DNA of 64,000 nucleotides from NCBI RefSeq assembly GCF_000785535.1, contig NZ_CP007595.1, positions 1,116,001 through 1,180,000 of the forward strand, given 5' to 3'. Both the position numbers and the translations under genes were made by a program. This DNA comes from Arthrobacter sp. PAMC 25486. GTDB lineage: Bacteria; Actinomycetota; Actinomycetes; Actinomycetales; Micrococcaceae. Shown one piece after another: positions 52,886 to 61,093 of the stretch. The notes under the pieces were generated by a model that was not told where the DNA came from, ran no database searches, and saw nothing but the letters and a program-made list of their open reading frames with translations. The stretch's first letter is position 1. Every line of letters begins with the position of its first letter.

Positions 52886-53218
52886 TCAGCCCAGGGGGCC
52901 GAGCTGGCCGTCCTTTGGGACCTGCAGGTCGTCGGTCTTGACCAGTTCCTCAACGTTGACGTCCTTGAAGGTGATGACCCGGACGTTTTTCACGAAGCGG
53001 GCCGTCCTGTACACATCCCACACCCACGCGTCCTGCAGTGTGAGGTCGAAGTAGACCTCACCGTCGGCCGACCGTGCCTGCAGATCCACGTGGTTGGCCA
53101 GGTAAAAACGGCGTTCGGTTTCGACCACGTAGCTAAACAGGTTCACCACGTCACGGTATTCCCGGTAAAGCTGCAGCTCCATGTCGGTTTCGTAGTTTTC
53201 CAGATCCTCAGCGCTCAT
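52886..53218 (-). CDS. DUF2469 family protein
   Basis: A 110-residue actinobacterial protein of unknown function. MSAEDLENYETDMELQLYRE and YRDVVNLFSYVVETERRFYL are invariant-looking in the family, with VKNVRVITFKDVNVEEL near the end. The usual neighbours rnhB (upstream) and yraN (downstream) are present. About 240 bases without a gene separate it from yraN. Confidence 0.92.
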   Translation of the reverse strand: MSAEDLENYETDMELQLYREYRDVVNLFSYVVETERRFYLANHVDLQARSADGEVYFDLTLQDAWVWDVYRTARFVKNVRVITFKDVNVEELVKTDDLQVPKDGQLGPLG

Positions 53219-53274
53219 GCTTCCATCATCCATCACTTCGGGCCCAGTTACGCAACGGGCGGTTTGCAGGGTGT

Positions 53275-53943
53275 TTAGACGAGCCGCCAGCTCTTGCGGT
53301 GGTGGTCGGTGGGGCCGTGTTCGACAATGGCGGCACGGTGGGCGGCGGTGCCGTACCCCATGTTGGAATCCCAGCCAAACACCGGAAACGCCCCGGACAA
53401 TTCCGTCATCATGGCATCGCGCTCAACCTTGGCGAGCACACTGGCGGCGGCGACCGACAGGCACGTCAGGTCGGCCTTGATGCGGGTCTGGATCGCCCAG
53501 GGTGCAGGCTCCGCCGCGCCACCTGCCATGGCGGCCGTGAACAAATCCACCTCGGGTTCGGAGAGCCAATCCTGGTTACCGTCCAAAATAACAAAGTCTG
53601 GGATCAGTGTTGCGGCGGCCTGCGCCAACGCGCGGGATCCGGCCAGGCGCAACGCGGCAACCAGGCCAAAAGCATCAATTTCCGCAGGCGTGGAATGCCC
53701 GACGGCGCTTGCCGCCGCCCAGTCGATGATGGCCGGCACGAGGGCCTGCCGGACTGGGACACGCAGCAGCTTGCTGTCCTTCACGCCCGGCAGTTCGGTA
53801 GCCGTGGCAGCGTCGATGATGACCACCCCGACGCTGACGGGGCCGGCCAGCGAGCCGCGGCCCACTTCATCGCATCCAGCCACAAACTTATAGCCTTGGG
53901 CTGCCAGCTCGCGTTCCCATTCAAGGGTGGGTGAGGCCGCCAC
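53275..53943 (-). CDS. rnhB: Ribonuclease HII
   Basis: A 222-residue enzyme that cuts RNA in RNA-DNA hybrids and single ribonucleotides in DNA. AGCDEVGRGSLAGPV holds the first DE pair, FVILDGNQDWL the second aspartate, and ADLTCLSVAAASVLAKVERD the last. The GTG start overlaps the stop codon of the signal peptidase gene by one base. Part of the rplS-lepB-lepB-rnhB-DUF2469 run. Confidence 0.94.
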   Translation of the reverse strand: MAASPTLEWERELAAQGYKFVAGCDEVGRGSLAGPVSVGVVIIDAATATELPGVKDSKLLRVPVRQALVPAIIDWAAASAVGHSTPAEIDAFGLVAALRLAGSRALAQAAATLIPDFVILDGNQDWLSEPEVDLFTAAMAGGAAEPAPWAIQTRIKADLTCLSVAAASVLAKVERDAMMTELSGAFPVFGWDSNMGYGTAAHRAAIVEHGPTDHHRKSWRLV

Positions 53944-54884
53944 TACTGGCCTGCCGAAACAGGCTGCGGGGAGGAGACGCCGGCACTCTGGGGTGCCGGA
54001 ACCTCCGTGAAGACATCCGGGTAGTTACCTAGGATGCCCCAGTGGGACAGCGGCCAGGCGATGACCAGCGCCCTGCCCTCGACGTCATCGATCGGCACGA
54101 AACCGGTGCTGTTGGTGGCTTGATGGAAGCGGGAGTCTTGGGAGTTGTTCCGGTGGTCCCCCATGACCCACAGGTGTCCTTCGGGCACGGTCACCTCAAA
54201 GGTCATGTCCGACGGCGATGCCCCCGGATAGAGGTAGGGCTCGGTGATGGCCTGGCCATTGATGCTCAGCTTGCCGTCGGCATCGCAGCACTTGACCTTG
54301 TCGCCGGGCAGGCCGATGACGCGCTTGACGAGGTGTTGCTGGGAGCTGTCAGGAATCAGGCCGATGAACGTGCCGGCCTGTGTCAGCCAGTTCTGGGGCG
54401 CCTCGTCAACCGGGGCCAGCCAGCCCTGGCTGTCCTTGAAAACAACCACGTCGCCGCGCTCAATGGCGATGGGTTTGGGCACCAGGAGGTTGACGAAGAT
54501 CCTGTCGTCAACCTGCAGGGTGTTCTCCATGGAACCCGAGGGAATGTAGAAGGCCCGGAACAGGAACGTCTTAATAAGGAAGGACAGCACCACGGCAATG
54601 GCGATGATGGTGAGAATTTCCTTGCCCCACGCCAGCGCCTGGCGAGCCAAACGCTGGCCGGAAGTGCCGCCGTCGTCCGTCCCGGAAGAACCGGAAGGAG
54701 CCAAAGGAGAGGCAGAAGCGGCCGGGGCATCCCCTGGTTCCTGGTTCAGGTGCCGGGCACGCAGGTCCTGGCGGACACGGTCGGCAGAGGGCACAGTCGG
54801 CTCGGCGGACCCGCTGGCAGAGGGCACAGTCGGCTCGACGGGCCCGGTGCGCTCAGGTTCCTGCGGCTCACTATCGTGGTTCAA
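53943..54884 (-). CDS. lepB: Signal peptidase I (second copy, long N-terminus)
   Basis: A 313-residue membrane peptidase that cuts secretory signal peptides. Residues 1-85 are a Pro/Ser/Glu-rich cytoplasmic tail with repeats of TVPSA, then one membrane helix (ILTIIAIAVVLSFLIKTFLF). IPSGSMENTL holds the catalytic serine and KRVIGLPGDKV the lysine. GDHRNNSQDSRFH is box E. It follows another lepB directly, 20 bases downstream. Confidence 0.94.
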   Translation of the reverse strand: MNHDSEPQEPERTGPVEPTVPSASGSAEPTVPSADRVRQDLRARHLNQEPGDAPAASASPLAPSGSSGTDDGGTSGQRLARQALAWGKEILTIIAIAVVLSFLIKTFLFRAFYIPSGSMENTLQVDDRIFVNLLVPKPIAIERGDVVVFKDSQGWLAPVDEAPQNWLTQAGTFIGLIPDSSQQHLVKRVIGLPGDKVKCCDADGKLSINGQAITEPYLYPGASPSDMTFEVTVPEGHLWVMGDHRNNSQDSRFHQATNSTGFVPIDDVEGRALVIAWPLSHWGILGNYPDVFTEVPAPQSAGVSSPQPVSAGQ

Positions 54885-54904
54885 CGTTTAGTTCCTTAGC
54901 AAAG

Positions 54905-55555
54905 TCAGTATTTGTCGCTGTAAATCGCATGGATCCGGCCCAGCGGCCACACATTGGCCACCGGTGAGCCAATGACCATCGAGGAGGAGATCAGTCCGCC
55001 GCCGGGAGCACCCAGCAGCGACCGGGAGTCCAGGGACACGCTGCGGTGATCGCCCATAAGCCACAACTTACCCTGTGGAACGATGACCTCGAAGGGCAAC
55101 TCGCTGGGCGCATCCCCCGGATACAGGTAAGTCTCGGTGACGGGGACGCCGTTGATTTCCAGCAGGCCCGCAGGCGTGCAGCACTTGACGGTGTCGCCGG
55201 CGACGCCCAGGACGCGCTTGACGTAAATGTTGTCGTTGGGCAGTACACCAAGCCACTGGCCGGCACCCACCAGACCGTCGGCAACCGGCCCGGCGCCGGA
55301 TTTCCAAGGTGCGAAGGAACCGCGCCCGTCAAACACCACCACATCCCCGCGCTGGATGGGTTCATTGGTGAAGGCCAACCGGGAGACCAGCACGCGGTCG
55401 CCCGTGAGCAACAGCGGTTCCATAGATTCCGAGGGGATGTAGTAGACATCCATCCACACATTGCGGACCAGGGCCAGGAACAAGAAGATCAGTGCCACTG
55501 CTAAAACAACAAAACGCCAGCCCAGTTTCCTGGACTGGCGTTTCGCTTGAGTCAA
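54905..55555 (-). CDS. lepB: Signal peptidase I (first copy)
   Basis: A 216-residue enzyme with a short basic tail, one membrane helix (FVVLAVALIFLFLALV), IPSESMEPLL with the catalytic serine, KRVLGVAGDTVKCC with the lysine and MGDHRSVSLDSR. The start is taken as TTG at 55555, after the rplS stop codon; the frame remains open inside rplS but that part is shadow. A strong terminator lies within codons 6-16 of this gene (see 55501-55543), which is unusual. Confidence 0.88.
   Translation of the reverse strand: MTQAKRQSRKLGWRFVVLAVALIFLFLALVRNVWMDVYYIPSESMEPLLLTGDRVLVSRLAFTNEPIQRGDVVVFDGRGSFAPWKSGAGPVADGLVGAGQWLGVLPNDNIYVKRVLGVAGDTVKCCTPAGLLEINGVPVTETYLYPGDAPSELPFEVIVPQGKLWLMGDHRSVSLDSRSLLGAPGGGLISSSMVIGSPVANVWPLGRIHAIYSDKY
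55501..55543 (-). terminator. Intrinsic terminator/attenuator inside the lepB coding start
   Basis: On the lower strand AAACGCCAGTCCAG, loop GAAA, CTGGGCTGGCGTTT (14 pairs, one G-T) is followed by TGTTGTTTT. It ends rplS transcripts but is embedded in the first codons of lepB. Confidence 0.75.
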
Positions 55556-55568
55556 AGTGCGATTCCCG

Positions 55569-55937
55569 TTACTTGGCAGGAACGGCGTCGCGCTTTTCCT
55601 TGATCTTTGCAGCCTTGCCGCGCAGGTTGCGCATGTAGTACAGCTTGGCGCGGCGAACATCACCCTTGGTGACAACTTCGATCTTGTCCAGGACCGGGGA
55701 GTGTACCGGGAAGGTACGCTCTACACCGACGCCGAAGGAGATCTTGCGGACCGTGAAGGTCTCGCGGAGGCCATCGCCGTGGCGGCCAAGGACGAAGCCC
55801 TTGAAAACCTGAACACGTGCGCGTGAACCTTCAATGATGTTCACGTGAACGTTGAGGGTGTCGCCGGCGCGGAACTCGGGGATGTCGCTGCGCAGGCTGG
55901 CTGCGTCAACAGAATCGAGAAGATGCATTTTTCTCAC
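55569..55937 (-). CDS. rplS: 50S ribosomal protein L19
   Basis: A 122-residue subunit-interface protein. [40 protein letters not shown] and [24 protein letters not shown] sequence near the C-terminus are those of L19. It is downstream of trmD with a 200-base gap that probably contains its own promoter. Confidence 0.97.
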   Translation of the reverse strand: MRKMHLLDSVDAASLRSDIPEFRAGDTLNVHVNIIEGSRARVQVFKGFVLGRHGDGLRETFTVRKISFGVGVERTFPVHSPVLDKIEVVTKGDVRRAKLYYMRNLRGKAAKIKEKRDAVPAK

Positions 55938-56139
55938 TCCAGGTAAACGCCACAGGTCATTTACTTTGTGTCACGCAATCCACGGACGGCTCAGGGCCAG
56001 TCATGGAATGCGAAAGAAATTGGACCGGATACCGTGAATGGATCACCGGTGTGCCGCTCTGTTGACGAACGCTCCCCCTGTGGCAGGAACGCGCCCAGTA
56101 GGCACATCTATTTATTTTGCCATATGCACGGCGCTGGCG

Positions 56140-56946
56140 CTAATTGGCGTCAGTTTCCGGCCGTTTTACTGCATTCCCCTGGTCGACGGCGTACCCCAGT
56201 TCCCAGAGCACGTTGCGTTCCGTTTTGCTCAAGTTGGTGGCGTCCAGGGCCTCGATCAGGTCGGGCCGGCGGTCCGCCGTGCGGCGCAGCTGCAGTTCCC
56301 TGCGGAACTTGGCGATTTTGGCGTGGTTGCCGCTGAGCAGCACCTCGGGGATCTCCCGGTCGCGCCAGTTGGACGGCTTCGTGTAGACCGGGTATTCCAG
56401 AAGCCCGTCGGAGTGCGATTCCTCAACGAGCGATTCGGGGTTGCCCACCACGCCGGGGATCAGCCGGCCGATGGCCTCAACCATGGCCAGCACGGCCACT
56501 TCGCCGCCGTTGAGGACGTAGTCGCCGAGGCTGACGGGGCGGACCGTGTACTGATCCGCAGCCCATTCCAGCACGCGCTCGTCAATGCCTTCGTAGCGTC
56601 CGCAGGCGAAGACCAGGTGGTCTTCCTCGGCCAGCTCGTAGGCCAGTTTCTGGTTGAACACCTCCCCCGCAGGTGAGGGAACGATCAAGGTGGGCCGTGC
56701 GCCGTCGGGCACGGGGGAAGCAGCCGCAATGTCGGTGAGGGCCTGCGCCCACGGCTCGGGCTTCATGACCATGCCAGCGCCGCCGCCGTACGGGGTGTCG
56801 TCGACGGTGCGGTGGCGGTCCTGCGTGTAACTGCGCAGATCGTGGACGGCCAGCTCCAAGATCCCCTCGGTGCGGGCCTTGCCAATGAGGCTCAGGTCAA
56901 GGGGCGCCAGGTATTCGGGGAAGATGCTGACAACATCAAAACGCAT
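56140..56946 (-). CDS. trmD: tRNA (guanine-N1)-methyltransferase TrmD
   Basis: A 268-residue SPOUT enzyme making m1G37. [11 protein letters not shown] at the start, [28 protein letters not shown] and [15 protein letters not shown] form the trefoil-knot SAM site. Its ATG overlaps the rimM stop codon by one base. Standard length. Confidence 0.97.
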   Translation of the reverse strand: MRFDVVSIFPEYLAPLDLSLIGKARTEGILELAVHDLRSYTQDRHRTVDDTPYGGGAGMVMKPEPWAQALTDIAAASPVPDGARPTLIVPSPAGEVFNQKLAYELAEEDHLVFACGRYEGIDERVLEWAADQYTVRPVSLGDYVLNGGEVAVLAMVEAIGRLIPGVVGNPESLVEESHSDGLLEYPVYTKPSNWRDREIPEVLLSGNHAKIAKFRRELQLRRTADRRPDLIEALDATNLSKTERNVLWELGYAVDQGNAVKRPETDAN

Positions 56947-57548
56947 TACTTTCCGGAGCCTTCCGTGCCGTCAGCGCCGTCAGTGCCGTCAGCCGGGCTG
57001 CCGTCGAGGTCCGCGGCTTCGCCCGATTCGTCGCTCGCGGTGGCCTCCTTGTTCACGGTGAACAGGCCGGCGGGAGGGGTCAGCAGCACATAGCCGTCCT
57101 CGATGTTCACTTCCGGGACGATCTCGTCGACGAAGGGAACCAGGACCTCATCGCCCTCATTGTCTTCGACGATGAGCAGATCCTGCACGGCCAGGGTCCG
57201 CAGCCCGGTCACCTTGCCAACCACAGCGTTGCCAACCCGCACCTGAAGGTTCAGCAGCTCGTGTTCGTACCAGGCGTCGTCGTCCTCGTCCTCATCGGCC
57301 TCTAAGAACATGGTGGCGCCACGAAGCAGCTCCGCCTCGTTGCGGGTGGTGGTGCCCTCGAAACCGAGCAGGAGAATGTCCTTGTTCCAGCGCGAGCTCT
57401 TCACGGTCAGGGTGCCGATCTTCGCCGGCTCCACCACGAACTCGGCGCCGACGGCGAACCGGGAATCGGGGGCGTCGGTGAGGACCAGAACGGTCACTTC
57501 TCCCTTGATGCCGTGGGGCTTGCCAATCCGGGCAACCTGAACCTGCAT
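56946..57548 (-). CDS. rimM: Ribosome maturation factor RimM
   Basis: A 200-residue 16S processing factor that binds S19. [16 protein letters not shown] is the N-terminal RimM signature, and [20 protein letters not shown] is the PRC-barrel domain. An acidic Asp/Gly-rich tail of 30 residues is extra. It is translationally coupled to trmD; a terminator stands between it and the KH gene. Confidence 0.95.
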   Translation of the reverse strand: MQVQVARIGKPHGIKGEVTVLVLTDAPDSRFAVGAEFVVEPAKIGTLTVKSSRWNKDILLLGFEGTTTRNEAELLRGATMFLEADEDEDDDAWYEHELLNLQVRVGNAVVGKVTGLRTLAVQDLLIVEDNEGDEVLVPFVDEIVPEVNIEDGYVLLTPPAGLFTVNKEATASDESGEAADLDGSPADGTDGADGTEGSGK

Positions 57549-57583
57549 GAGTACTCCTAAGTACTTTTGTCAAAATTATGGGG

Positions 57584-57624
57584 AAAAAATTTGGCCCCGT
57601 CACCATTATGGTGCCGGGGCCAAA
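57584..57624 (-). terminator. Intrinsic terminator of the rpsP-KH unit
   Basis: TTTGGCCCCG at 57590-57599 pairs with CGGGGCCAAA at 57615-57624, with an inner CACCA/TGGTG stem after one mismatch. Six A on the upper strand give a T tract on the lower strand. It stands between the KH gene and rimM. Confidence 0.9.
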
Positions 57625-57682
57625 CGTTTGGCTTTACTGCTGAAAACTTGGTGCAGCCTTAGCTGCGCAAGCTCCGGGCAGG

Positions 57683-57925
57683 TTAGCGGCGGCGGTCCGT
57701 GTCAACAACATCAACACGCACCGGCTCGCCGTGGGCCAGAGCGGCAACCACTGTGCGCAAGGCACGGGCGGTGCGGCCCTGGCGGCCAATAACCCGGCCC
57801 AGATCGTCCTGGTGAACTCGCACCTCGAGGGATTCCCCGCGGCGGTTGTTCTTGACGCTCACCTTGACGTCCTCGGGAGAGTCAACTATCCCGCGAACAA
57901 GGTGCTCCAGCGCTTCAGCCAACAA
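57683..57925 (-). CDS. khpA: KH-domain RNA-binding protein (KhpA-like)
   Basis: An 80-residue single KH domain. GRVIGRQGRTARALRTVV contains the GxxG loop, and SVKNNRRGESLEVRVHQDD the preceding strands. TTG at 57925 (or the next TTG) is the start, one base after the rpsP stop codon; the frame is open further upstream but is inside rpsP. The rpsP-KH pair is conserved across Gram-positives, and the protein acts as a small-RNA chaperone with KhpB in other species. Confidence 0.92.
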   Translation of the reverse strand: MLAEALEHLVRGIVDSPEDVKVSVKNNRRGESLEVRVHQDDLGRVIGRQGRTARALRTVVAALAHGEPVRVDVVDTDRRR

Positions 57926-57926
57926 G

Positions 57927-58334
57927 CTACTCGGCCTCGGTGCTCTCGGCTGCCTCTGCCTCGTCAGCCTTCTTGGCCTTCTTGGTGATGGCTTCCTTGA
58001 CAACAACGTTCTTGGCTTCGGGAGCAACGAATGCAACCTTCGGAGCCTTGACCCTCAAGGTGCCTTCGGCGCCCTTGATGCCCTTGAACTTCTGCCAGTC
58101 ACCGGTGATCTTCAAGAGCTTGAAAACCTGCTCGGACGGCTGTGCGCCGACGCCGAGCCAGTACTGTGCACGATCGGACTTGACCTCAATGAATGAAGGC
58201 TGTTCGGTCGGGTGGTACTTGCCGATCTCCTCGATGGCACGGCCGTCACGCTTGGCGCGTGAGTCCATGACGACGATGCGGTAGTACGGTGCGCGCATTT
58301 TACCAAAGCGCTTAAGGCGAATCTTTACGGCCAC
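57927..58334 (-). CDS. rpsP: 30S ribosomal protein S16
   Basis: A 135-residue protein: the usual S16 core [20 protein letters not shown] and [17 protein letters not shown], then a lysine/glutamate-rich C-terminal tail of about 45 residues as seen in actinobacteria. GTG start at 58334. It leads the rpsP-KH transcript. Confidence 0.97.
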   Translation of the reverse strand: MAVKIRLKRFGKMRAPYYRIVVMDSRAKRDGRAIEEIGKYHPTEQPSFIEVKSDRAQYWLGVGAQPSEQVFKLLKITGDWQKFKGIKGAEGTLRVKAPKVAFVAPEAKNVVVKEAITKKAKKADEAEAAESTEAE

Positions 58335-58625
58335 TTTTGTGGTTACTCCTGGTTCGAAAAAGGGGCGAAATCCGTTTTACGCTCCCGTGGGGCGGGCCGT
58401 GCGGCGGACTTCTAAGGACAGGATCATCACACGGAGAGAGGGGCCATGCGGATCGAGTACCTGTCCATTATGCCAGAGAAACGTTGTTCCCCGCGACGTG
58501 TGACGACTTCCATTCCCAGTGTTCTCCACCACGTCCACTTTCACATCACTGTTCACCTGATGTTCGACGGCGCCCGGCCGCCGGTTTCGCCGTGGTGCGC
58601 CCGGGCCGGTGGCACAGCTGGGAAA

Positions 58626-58685
58626 TGACACCGATCCTACTTTCGGCGCCCGGGATCCCGGGATCGCTTTGCGGGATCGGTGTCA
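58626..58685. repeat. 60-base palindromic dispersed element, copy 2
   Basis: Begins TGACACCGATCC and ends GGATCGGTGTCA, with CCCGGGATCCCGGG in the centre. It aligns end to end, without gaps, to 31550-31609. Confidence 0.75.
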
Positions 58686-58715
58686 TTTTCGCTGGTGGAG
58701 CCGGAAGTGTGAACT

Positions 58716-58750
58716 CATGCGCACCACTCGTCATGAGTGATGCGTCCATG
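58716..58750. repeat. Second copy of the CATGCGCACCACTC hairpin, decayed
   Basis: The left arm CATGCGCACCACTC is identical to 8885-8898. The right arm GAGTGATGCGTCCATG has lost full pairing through a substitution and an insertion. Confidence 0.6.
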
Positions 58751-58856
58751 GTTGTCTCGTTCAATCAACAAGAAGTGAACGATTCACAACCAGCCTGACG
58801 TAGAGGGCTGCGTGTGTCACGGCAGGAATGCCGGAGACTACACAGTGCGAATGAAA

Positions 58857-58923
58857 ATGCCGGCGCTTGACCCATTTGCCACAGGTCAAACCAAGGCAAT
58901 TGCGTCAAACACCGGCATTTCTG
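58857..58923 (-). terminator. Structured 3' region after the hypothetical gene
   Basis: AATGCCGG and CCGGCATT are outer arms, with TTGAC/GTCAA inside and an alternative TTGACC/GGTCAA pairing. It begins 18 bases after the stop codon of the gene at 58942-59394. Terminator role is likely but no T tract is clear. Confidence 0.5.
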
Positions 58924-58941
58924 GCAAGTCAGAGAGCTACT

Positions 58942-59394
58942 TTACTCGGCCGAGTAGTAGAACAAGCCCATCTTCGCGTTGTCCTCGGCAGCGGCCAGGG
59001 CTGCGGCAGACATGGCGGTCAGCGCCCGCAGCAGTGGTTCGGTCACTTCGGGCGTGGATTCCATTTCCTCGGCGGCGGCCCATTCGGCGGCCAGCTCGGC
59101 CACATCCTCGGGATCTTCAGGGGCGTTCAGTTCGGCAAACACCTCAAGGAGCGCATCGGGAACGGCATACAGGGTGTCGAGCTCGATGTCGACGAGGCTC
59201 AGCTCGGCTGCGACGCCCGTTGCATGGACCTTCTTGACGGCAAGTTCGCCCAGCACTTCAATCTCAAAATCGCTCAGGCCGGGCGTCGGCAGGACCGGCA
59301 CGTCGATGGAGGGAGATTTTCCGGCCGTCCTGGCCTTGGCCCGGGCGACAGCCTGGTGGTGGTCGGCGATGAAGAACTCTGAGTAATTGGCCAC
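58942..59394 (-). CDS. Hypothetical protein, 150 residues, acidic
   Basis: I do not recognise this protein. The N-terminus VANYSEFFIADHHQAVARAK is followed by a strand-helix region with GLSDFEIEVLGELAVKKVHA and two alanine-rich acidic helices near the C-terminus. It resembles small immunity-type or DUF1877-like folds only vaguely. GTG at 59394 has AAAGGC upstream; TTG 59409 is an alternative. Composition and codon use look native, and the reading frame is solid. Confidence 0.7.
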   Translation of the reverse strand: MANYSEFFIADHHQAVARAKARTAGKSPSIDVPVLPTPGLSDFEIEVLGELAVKKVHATGVAAELSLVDIELDTLYAVPDALLEVFAELNAPEDPEDVAELAAEWAAAEEMESTPEVTEPLLRALTAMSAAALAAAEDNAKMGLFYYSAE

Positions 59395-59451
59395 GCATAA
59401 GCCTTTCAAGTTGATGGTCCGGGCCAGTAGCGCCCCGGGGCGCCCGCCGCT

Positions 59452-60336
59452 TTACATGACGGGCTGTACGGGATCAACACTAACGCGAATCCGATTTTTC
59501 CACGGATCGTCAAAGAGGAGCTCGGCACCGGTGTTGGCGACGGCAATGCCATGGTGGGTCAAACGCGCATGGAGGGCCCCGACGTCGTCCGCCTTGGGCA
59601 GCTGAATAAGCACCTCACCCAGGCCCAGCGTATCCTTGCGGGGGCCGGCGCCGCGGCTGTTCCATACGTTCATGGCCATGTGGTGGTGGTAGCCGCCGGC
59701 CGAAACAAACAGTGCCTGCCCGTGGAAGCCGGACGTCTTTTCAAAACCAAGCGTGTCGACGTAGAACTGCTCCGCAGTCTTGACGTCGCCAACCTGCAGG
59801 TGGACGTGCCCAATGTCGGCGACGGACTGGCGCTGGCCGGTGACGGATGCCTCGGTCAGGTGCTGCTCGAGGTAGTGCTGGGGCGAGAGCGCCAGGGAAG
59901 CCATCTCAACCTCTCCGTTCTTCCAGCTCCAGGCGTCGCGGGGTCGATCCCAGTAGAGCTCGATGCCATTGCCTTCCGGATCGGTGAAGTAGAACGCTTC
60001 GGATACCAAGTGGTCGGCGCTGCCAGCGAAGGCCTGAGGGCTGTACTGGGCGGCGGTGGCGACGGTGGCGGCAAGGGAGGACTGGTCAGTGAAGAGCAGG
60101 GCCGTGTGGAACAGGCCGGCCTCGCCGCGGCCGGGAATGTGCAGGCCGCCGGCAGGCTGGAGATGGACCAGCGGCGTGGCGCCGCGTCCCAGATACTGGC
60201 CGCCATCGGCTTCCGCGACGATGTCCAAGCCGAGGGCCTTCTGGTAATAGTTGCTCATCAGCGTCATGTCGCCCACCTTGAGCATCACGGTGCCCATGGT
60301 GAGGTCGGCGGACAGCAGGTCCTGTGTGGCGGTCAT
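59452..60336 (-). CDS. VOC protein with two glyoxalase modules, CatE-like ring-cleavage dioxygenase family
   Basis: A 294-residue protein with two vicinal-oxygen-chelate modules. The first has TVMLKVGDMTLMSNYYQKAL and FYFTDPEGNGIELYWDRP; the second has GHVHLQVGDVKTAEQFYVDT and GYHHHMAMNVWNSRG. This matches catechol-2,3-dioxygenase-like CatE/MhqO proteins, which handle quinone or catechol stress in Bacillus. GGAGAG six bases before ATG 60336 sets the start. The 16-base palindrome in its promoter suggests control by a MarR-type repressor. Confidence 0.9.
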   Translation of the reverse strand: MTATQDLLSADLTMGTVMLKVGDMTLMSNYYQKALGLDIVAEADGGQYLGRGATPLVHLQPAGGLHIPGRGEAGLFHTALLFTDQSSLAATVATAAQYSPQAFAGSADHLVSEAFYFTDPEGNGIELYWDRPRDAWSWKNGEVEMASLALSPQHYLEQHLTEASVTGQRQSVADIGHVHLQVGDVKTAEQFYVDTLGFEKTSGFHGQALFVSAGGYHHHMAMNVWNSRGAGPRKDTLGLGEVLIQLPKADDVGALHARLTHHGIAVANTGAELLFDDPWKNRIRVSVDPVQPVM

Positions 60337-60376
60337 GTTCTCTCCAAGGTTCGTTGTAGTCATATAATAGCAAACT

Positions 60377-60392
60377 ACTTGAAGCTTCAAGT
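60377..60392. promoter_or_regulatory. 16-base perfect palindrome in the VOC gene promoter
   Basis: ACTTGAAGCTTCAAGT overlaps the likely -35 box (TTGAAG) of the leftward promoter whose -10 lies at about 60361-60369. Size and symmetry suit a MarR-type dimer. Confidence 0.6.
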
Positions 60393-60398
60393 TATTCC

Positions 60399-60458
60399 CG
60401 GGCGTGATCTTCCACCTCGACGAAAGGAACGGGCGTGATCTCACACCTCGACGAAAGG
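60399..60458. repeat. Two tandem 31-base repeats of the GGCGTGATC type
   Basis: Two units, starting near 60399 and 60430, read GGGCGTGATC, a few bases, CACCTCGACGAAAGG. They are related to the units at 2060-2251. The second unit includes the stop codon and last codons of the GNAT gene. Confidence 0.8.
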
Positions 60459-60965
60459 GGCAGGGCCCAGCCGCACCCTCATCGCAATCCTTGGCCCGAG
60501 TGCATCCAGTCCCAGCTTCTGCTCGTGATTTCGCACTTCCCTGAGCTCCTCCCCCGTGTCCTGTTTGTCGAGTTCAACGAAACCGCAGCTGGCGTAGAAC
60601 GGGGCATTGAAGGGGACGTCCCGGAATGTGCACAGGGTCATGGTGTGGAACCCTGCCTCAAGGGCCCAGGCCTTCGCAGCCTGTACCAGCGCGCGGCCGA
60701 TCCCCTGCCGGCCGTAGCCGGTGCCGACGGCAAGCTGTTCCAGGTGTGCCTGCCCGTCGACGATTTCAAGCCGTACAAAGCCCGTGGGCGGACGCCCGGC
60801 AACCATGATGTGAAAGGCTGCACCAAACTCTGCTGCCGTGCCGGGCGGAGGGAAGTCGGCAAGGCTGATGGCAGGGGTAAGCGTCTCAAAGACTTCGTCC
60901 GCTTCCGCCTCAATCGAGGGAAGCAACGCGAATTCACTCAAGGCCGCCGGCCGGATTTCCAACAT
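60441..60965 (-). CDS. GNAT-family N-acetyltransferase
   Basis: A 174-residue acetyltransferase. HLEQLAVGTGYGRQGIGRAL holds the acetyl-CoA pyrophosphate loop (Q/RxxGxG/A), and NAPFYASCGFVELDK is the C-terminal motif. The substrate is unknown. The stop codon lies inside a dispersed repeat unit, so the C-terminal end GPAPFVEV appears to be contributed by the repeat. Confidence 0.88.
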   Translation of the reverse strand: MLEIRPAALSEFALLPSIEAEADEVFETLTPAISLADFPPPGTAAEFGAAFHIMVAGRPPTGFVRLEIVDGQAHLEQLAVGTGYGRQGIGRALVQAAKAWALEAGFHTMTLCTFRDVPFNAPFYASCGFVELDKQDTGEELREVRNHEQKLGLDALGPRIAMRVRLGPAPFVEV

Positions 60966-61093
60966 GGGAAAAGCCTAGCGGCCGGGTGTGACATTCACAG
61001 CCTCCGGCGCCGAATCACGCCGCCGTCAGTCAGGCGCGAGTAGCCGCGAGTCGGCGCAGGCGCCGTCGGTCATTGTCAATAGGCCAGGTGGCC

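Larger units (their letters stand above)
58335..58941. other. 607-base region without genes, dense in palindromic elements
   Basis: Upstream of rpsP. Contains the second copy of the 60-base palindrome, the second CATGCGCACCACTC hairpin and a structured 3' region of the gene at 58942. The rpsP promoter must lie near 58340-58450 but is not obvious. Confidence 0.6.
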
